Assembly: GCA_021769545.1 (NCBI GenBank)
Contig: JAETSS010000013.1
Span: forward strand, 1 to 11,787
Length of the DNA: 11,787 nt
Reading direction: 5' to 3'
Origin: Eubacterium sp.
Lineage (GTDB): Bacteria; Bacillota_A; Clostridia; Peptostreptococcales; Anaerovoracaceae
Within the stretch, counting starts at the first letter, position 1. The number at the start of each line of letters is the position of its first letter. This document shows positions 8,603 to 11,787 of the stretch, piece after piece. Under the pieces are notes generated by a model. The model saw only the letters and a program-made list of their open reading frames with translations. It was not told the DNA's origin and searched no databases. The position numbers and the translations under genes were made by a program.

Positions 8603-10374
8603 ACATGGAGTACGGACAGATCGTAAAGATATCAGGCCCTCTGGTGGTGGCTGAGAACATGAGCAGCGCCAATATGTTTGACGTGGTTCGCGTAGGCGAG
8701 CAGGGCCTCATCGGCGAGATAATAGAGATGAGAGGTCATAAGGCCTCCATCCAGGTATATGAGGAAACGGCCGGTCTCAAGACGGGCGATAAGGTGATAT
8801 CCTCGGGAGAGCCTCTGTCGGCCGAGCTGGGACCCGGCATCATGGAGATGATATTCGACGGGATACAGCGCCCTCTTGAGGTCATCAGGGAAAAGACCGG
8901 CAGCAACATAGCCAGAGGTATAGAGGTAACGCCGCTGGATCATGAGCGAAAATGGGAATTCAGACCGTGCGCCGATGTGGGAGATAACGTGACGGCCGGA
9001 GATATCATAGGGACCGTGGAGGAAACGAAGCTGATGACCCATAAGATCATGGTGCCTGTGGGAGCGGAAGGCATCCTGACCGAGATAAACAGCGGCTTGC
9101 ATACCGTAACGGAGCCTGTGGCAAAGGTCAGGTTATCCGACGGCACAGTGCGGGATATAACCATGATGCAGAAATGGCCGGTGAGAAAGCAGAGACCCTA
9201 CAGGAAAAAGCTGGCTCCCGACGTTCCCATGGTAACGGGCCAGCGGGTGATAGACACGCTGTTTCCCATAGTGAGAGGCGGAGCGGCAGCCGTTCCCGGT
9301 CCCTTCGGATCGGGAAAGACAGTGGTGCAGCATCAGCTGGCCAAGTGGTCCGACGTGGATCTTGTGGTATACGTGGGCTGCGGAGAGCGGGGAAACGAGA
9401 TGACCGACGTACTGATGGAATTCCCACAGCTTAAGGACCCCAGATCGGGAGAATCTCTGATGAACAGGACGGTACTCATCGCCAATACATCCGATATGCC
9501 GGTGGCCGCCCGTGAAGCGTCTATATATACGGGCATCACCATTGCGGAATATTTCAGAGACATGGGATATTCCGTAGCAATCATGGCCGACTCCACATCG
9601 AGATGGGCGGAAGCACTGCGTGAAATGTCGGGAAGGCTGGAGGAGATGCCGGGAGAGGAAGGCTATCCGGCGTATCTGACGTCGAGACTGGCGCAGTTCT
9701 ACGAGCGCGCAGGCGAGGTGGTATGCCTCGGCAGCGATGAGCGTATCGGGACCCTTACGGCCATAGGAGCTGTATCTCCCGCAGGCGGCGACCTTTCAGA
9801 TCCCGTGGTGCAGGCGACCCTTCGTATCGTAAAGGTCTTCTGGGGACTGGATTCGGGACTTGCCTACAAGCGGCACTTTCCATCCATCAACTGGCTGACC
9901 TCATATTCTCTCTACAGTGAGACGGCGGGAGGCTGGCTCAACAGCAACATAGCGGAGGACTGGACCAGATGCGTGATGGAGGCAGTCAAGCTGCTGCAGA
10001 TAGAAGCGGAGCTGGAGGAAATAGTGAAGCTGGTTGGCTACGATTCGCTGTCGCCTTCGGATCGTCTGATACTGGAAGCGTCCGGCTCTATCAGGGAAGA
10101 CTATCTGCAGCAGAACGCCTTCGACGATGTGGACTCATATACGTCCCTTTCCAAGCAGTATAAGATGCTGAAACTCATATTGTCTTTTTACGATATGTCG
10201 GTAGATGCTCTGGAAAAGGGCGTGGATATAGCACGTATACTGGATATGGACGTACGTGAAAGGATCGCCAGGGCGAAATACGTGAGAGAGGAAGACGTTT
10301 CATCGTATATAGACGATACTATGATGCAACTCTCGGAGACACTTGGCAGGCTGATGAAGGAGGTATCTGCGTAA
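8599..10374 (+). CDS. ntpA: V-type ATPase catalytic subunit A
   Basis: 591 aa, full length for the catalytic A subunit; three copies alternate with B in the head and hydrolyse or make ATP. Domains: an N-terminal beta-barrel (about 1-70), the extra non-homologous bulge that sets A apart from F-type beta (about 110-190), the nucleotide-binding core, and a C-terminal helical domain. The P-loop GPFGSGKT is at 234-241 (K240, T241), the catalytic glutamate is E263 in GCGERGNEM, and the Walker B region is [19 protein letters not shown]. The motif [10 protein letters not shown] is the ATPase alpha/beta signature. All are intact, so an active enzyme is expected. ATG 8599 overlaps subunit F by 4 bp; an in-frame ATG two codons later is possible. 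Its stop shares one base with the subunit B start (TAATG). The symbol atpA is also used for this gene in other bacteria. Confidence 0.98.
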   Translation: MNMEYGQIVKISGPLVVAENMSSANMFDVVRVGEQGLIGEIIEMRGHKASIQVYEETAGLKTGDKVISSGEPLSAELGPGIMEMIFDGIQRPLEVIREKTGSNIARGIEVTPLDHERKWEFRPCADVGDNVTAGDIIGTVEETKLMTHKIMVPVGAEGILTEINSGLHTVTEPVAKVRLSDGTVRDITMMQKWPVRKQRPYRKKLAPDVPMVTGQRVIDTLFPIVRGGAAAVPGPFGSGKTVVQHQLAKWSDVDLVVYVGCGERGNEMTDVLMEFPQLKDPRSGESLMNRTVLIANTSDMPVAAREASIYTGITIAEYFRDMGYSVAIMADSTSRWAEALREMSGRLEEMPGEEGYPAYLTSRLAQFYERAGEVVCLGSDERIGTLTAIGAVSPAGGDLSDPVVQATLRIVKVFWGLDSGLAYKRHFPSINWLTSYSLYSETAGGWLNSNIAEDWTRCVMEAVKLLQIEAELEEIVKLVGYDSLSPSDRLILEASGSIREDYLQQNAFDDVDSYTSLSKQYKMLKLILSFYDMSVDALEKGVDIARILDMDVRERIARAKYVREEDVSSYIDDTMMQLSETLGRLMKEVSA

Positions 10375-11756
10375 TGCTTAAGGAATACAGGACCATATCG
10401 GAGGTGGCAGGGCCGTTGATGCTCGTCAGAGGCGTTGAAGGCGTGGCCTATGACGAGCTGGGAGAGATACGGCTGCAAAGCGGCGAGATGAGACGCTGCA
10501 GGGTTCTTGAGGTAAACGGTGAGGATGTCCTTGTGCAGCTTTTCGAAAGCGCGGCGGGGATCAATCTCGAGGATAGCAGGGTAAGGTTCCTGGGCCATTC
10601 GCAGCAGCTCGATGTCTCATCCGACATGCTGGGCAGAGTATTCTCGGGAATGGGTGAGCCCGTGGACGGTGGTCCTGAGATCATACCCGATAAGAGGATG
10701 GATATAAGCGGTCTTCCCATGAACCCGGCGGCCCGTGTATATCCCGATGAATTCATACAGACAGGTATATCAGCCATCGACGGACTCAATACACTGGTGA
10801 GAGGTCAGAAGCTGCCCATATTCTCGGCGGCGGGACTTCCACATGCAAAGCTGGCAGCTCAGATAGCGAGACAGGCGAAGGTGCTCAGGGGCGGCGGCTC
10901 GGATTTTGCCGTGGTGTTCTGCGCCATAGGCATCACCTTCGAGGAGTCGGATTACTTCGTGTCGGATTTCAAGTCCACCGGAGCCATCGACAGGACGGTG
11001 ATGTTCATCAATCTGGCAAACGATCCCGCCATCGAGCGTATCGCAGCGCCGCGCACGGCCCTTACGGCTGCTGAATATCTGGCTTTCGAAAAGGATATGC
11101 ATGTGCTGGTGATACTTACCGATATGACCAATTACGCCGAGGCGCTACGTGAGGTGTCCTCTGCCAGAAAGGAAGTTCCGGGACGGCGCGGATATCCGGG
11201 ATATCTTTACACGGATCTTGCCACCATATACGAAAGAGCCGGAAGAAAGCAGGGAAGCGGCGGATCCGTCACCATGATCCCCATACTAACCATGCCCGAG
11301 GGAGACAAGACACACCCGATCCCCGATCTTACGGGATATATCACCGAAGGGCAGATAATCCTTTCCAGAGAGCTTTACAAGAAGAATATCATGCCGCCCA
11401 TAGATGTTCTCCCTTCGCTGTCGAGACTGAAGGACAGAGGCATAGGAGAGGGCAAGACGAGAGAGGACCATTCGGGGACCATGAACCAGCTCTTTTCCGC
11501 ATATGCCAGAGGTAAGGACGCCAAGGAGCTGATGACGATACTGGGCGAAGCTGCCCTTTCCGAAACCGATCTGCTCTACGCGAGATTTGCGGAGGAATTC
11601 GAGCAGAAATACGTTTCCCAGGGCTTCGATACCGACCGCAGCATAACGGTGACGCTGGATCTGGGCTGGAAGCTGCTGTCGATACTGCCGGAAAGCGAGC
11701 TCAAGCGAATACGTCCGGAGATGATAGAGAAGTACGGAGTAAGGAAGGACCATTAA
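10374..11756 (+). CDS. ntpB: V-type ATPase regulatory subunit B
   Basis: 460 aa, full length. This non-catalytic partner of subunit A completes the ATP sites at the A-B interfaces. Where A has a P-loop, B has the degenerate [10 protein letters not shown] (151-160) without the GKT triad, as expected for B. R351 in [11 protein letters not shown] is the counterpart of the arginine finger (R350 in E. hirae NtpB) that reaches into the A site. Other family blocks are [20 protein letters not shown] (127-146), [20 protein letters not shown] (247-266) and [18 protein letters not shown] (273-290). It starts in the 1-bp overlap with the subunit A stop and ends 12 bp before subunit D. Confidence 0.98.
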   Translation: MLKEYRTISEVAGPLMLVRGVEGVAYDELGEIRLQSGEMRRCRVLEVNGEDVLVQLFESAAGINLEDSRVRFLGHSQQLDVSSDMLGRVFSGMGEPVDGGPEIIPDKRMDISGLPMNPAARVYPDEFIQTGISAIDGLNTLVRGQKLPIFSAAGLPHAKLAAQIARQAKVLRGGGSDFAVVFCAIGITFEESDYFVSDFKSTGAIDRTVMFINLANDPAIERIAAPRTALTAAEYLAFEKDMHVLVILTDMTNYAEALREVSSARKEVPGRRGYPGYLYTDLATIYERAGRKQGSGGSVTMIPILTMPEGDKTHPIPDLTGYITEGQIILSRELYKKNIMPPIDVLPSLSRLKDRGIGEGKTREDHSGTMNQLFSAYARGKDAKELMTILGEAALSETDLLYARFAEEFEQKYVSQGFDTDRSITVTLDLGWKLLSILPESELKRIRPEMIEKYGVRKDH

Positions 11757-11761
11757 GGAGG
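11755..11761 (+). promoter_or_regulatory. Ribosome binding site of subunit D
   Basis: AAGGAGG overlaps the subunit B stop codon and lies 7 nt before the ATG at 11769. It supports the reading of the last 19 bases as the start of a gene cut by the window edge. Confidence 0.75.
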
Positions 11762-11768
11762 CGTTGAT

Positions 11769-11787
11769 ATGGCTGTTTTGAACGTGA
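11769..11787 (+). CDS. ntpD: V-type ATPase subunit D, first codons (cut by window edge)
   Basis: Only six residues are visible (MAVLNV). They resemble the usual subunit D start (MA-x-LNV), the strong ribosome binding site is correctly placed, and D follows B in the E. hirae type of operon. Subunit D is the coiled-coil central shaft that turns inside the A/B head. The call rests mainly on position. Confidence 0.75.

Overview
The window looks like chromosomal DNA of a fermentative Gram-positive anaerobe of the Clostridia. The evidence is a V-type ATPase operon in the order known from Enterococcus hirae, strong AGGAGG-type ribosome binding sites, a NimA-like flavoprotein beside a 4Fe-4S protein, and codon use dominated by AGA/AGG for Arg and rich in ATA for Ile. 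A genus cannot be named from this alone.

Region 1 (1-986) carries an AbiEii/AbiGii-family nucleotidyltransferase toxin. Its cognate antitoxin gene would lie just off the left edge. The gene is visibly more AT-rich than the rest and uses different Arg codons, which suggests an acquired defence or toxin-antitoxin module. A strong hairpin with a T-tract on the minus strand separates it from region 2.

Region 2 (987-2227, minus strand) is a two-gene redox operon: a NimA-like FMN-binding protein followed by a two-cluster ferredoxin-like protein with a His-rich linker. It reads toward the AbiEii gene and ends at the hairpin. It diverges from region 3 across a 132-bp intergenic region with overlapping -10 boxes and a 9-bp direct repeat beside them.

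Region 3 (2360-3872, plus strand) holds a CmpB-like (PF06541) multi-pass membrane protein with a charged helical tail, overlapping by 20 bp an AlkD-family DNA alkylation repair protein that keeps its active-site residues.

Region 4 (3902 to the right edge) is the V-type ATPase operon: stalk subunit H (ntpF), I, K, E, C, F (ntpG), A, B and the first codons of D. Genes are separated by at most about 20 bp or overlap by 1-11 bp. I, K and the stalk subunits form or attach to the membrane motor; A and B form the ATP-hydrolysing head; C, F and D link head to rotor. The K subunit keeps the full set of Na+-ligand residues known from the E. hirae enzyme, so a Na+-translocating pump is the likeliest reading. 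No terminator or clear promoter is seen between the alkD-like gene and ntpF, so regions 3 and 4 may be partly co-transcribed.

No tRNA, rRNA, insertion sequence, CRISPR array or riboswitch was recognised. The V-ATPase operon is a known type; the less ordinary points are the His-rich 4Fe-4S protein, the shared divergent promoter and the foreign-looking AbiEii gene.
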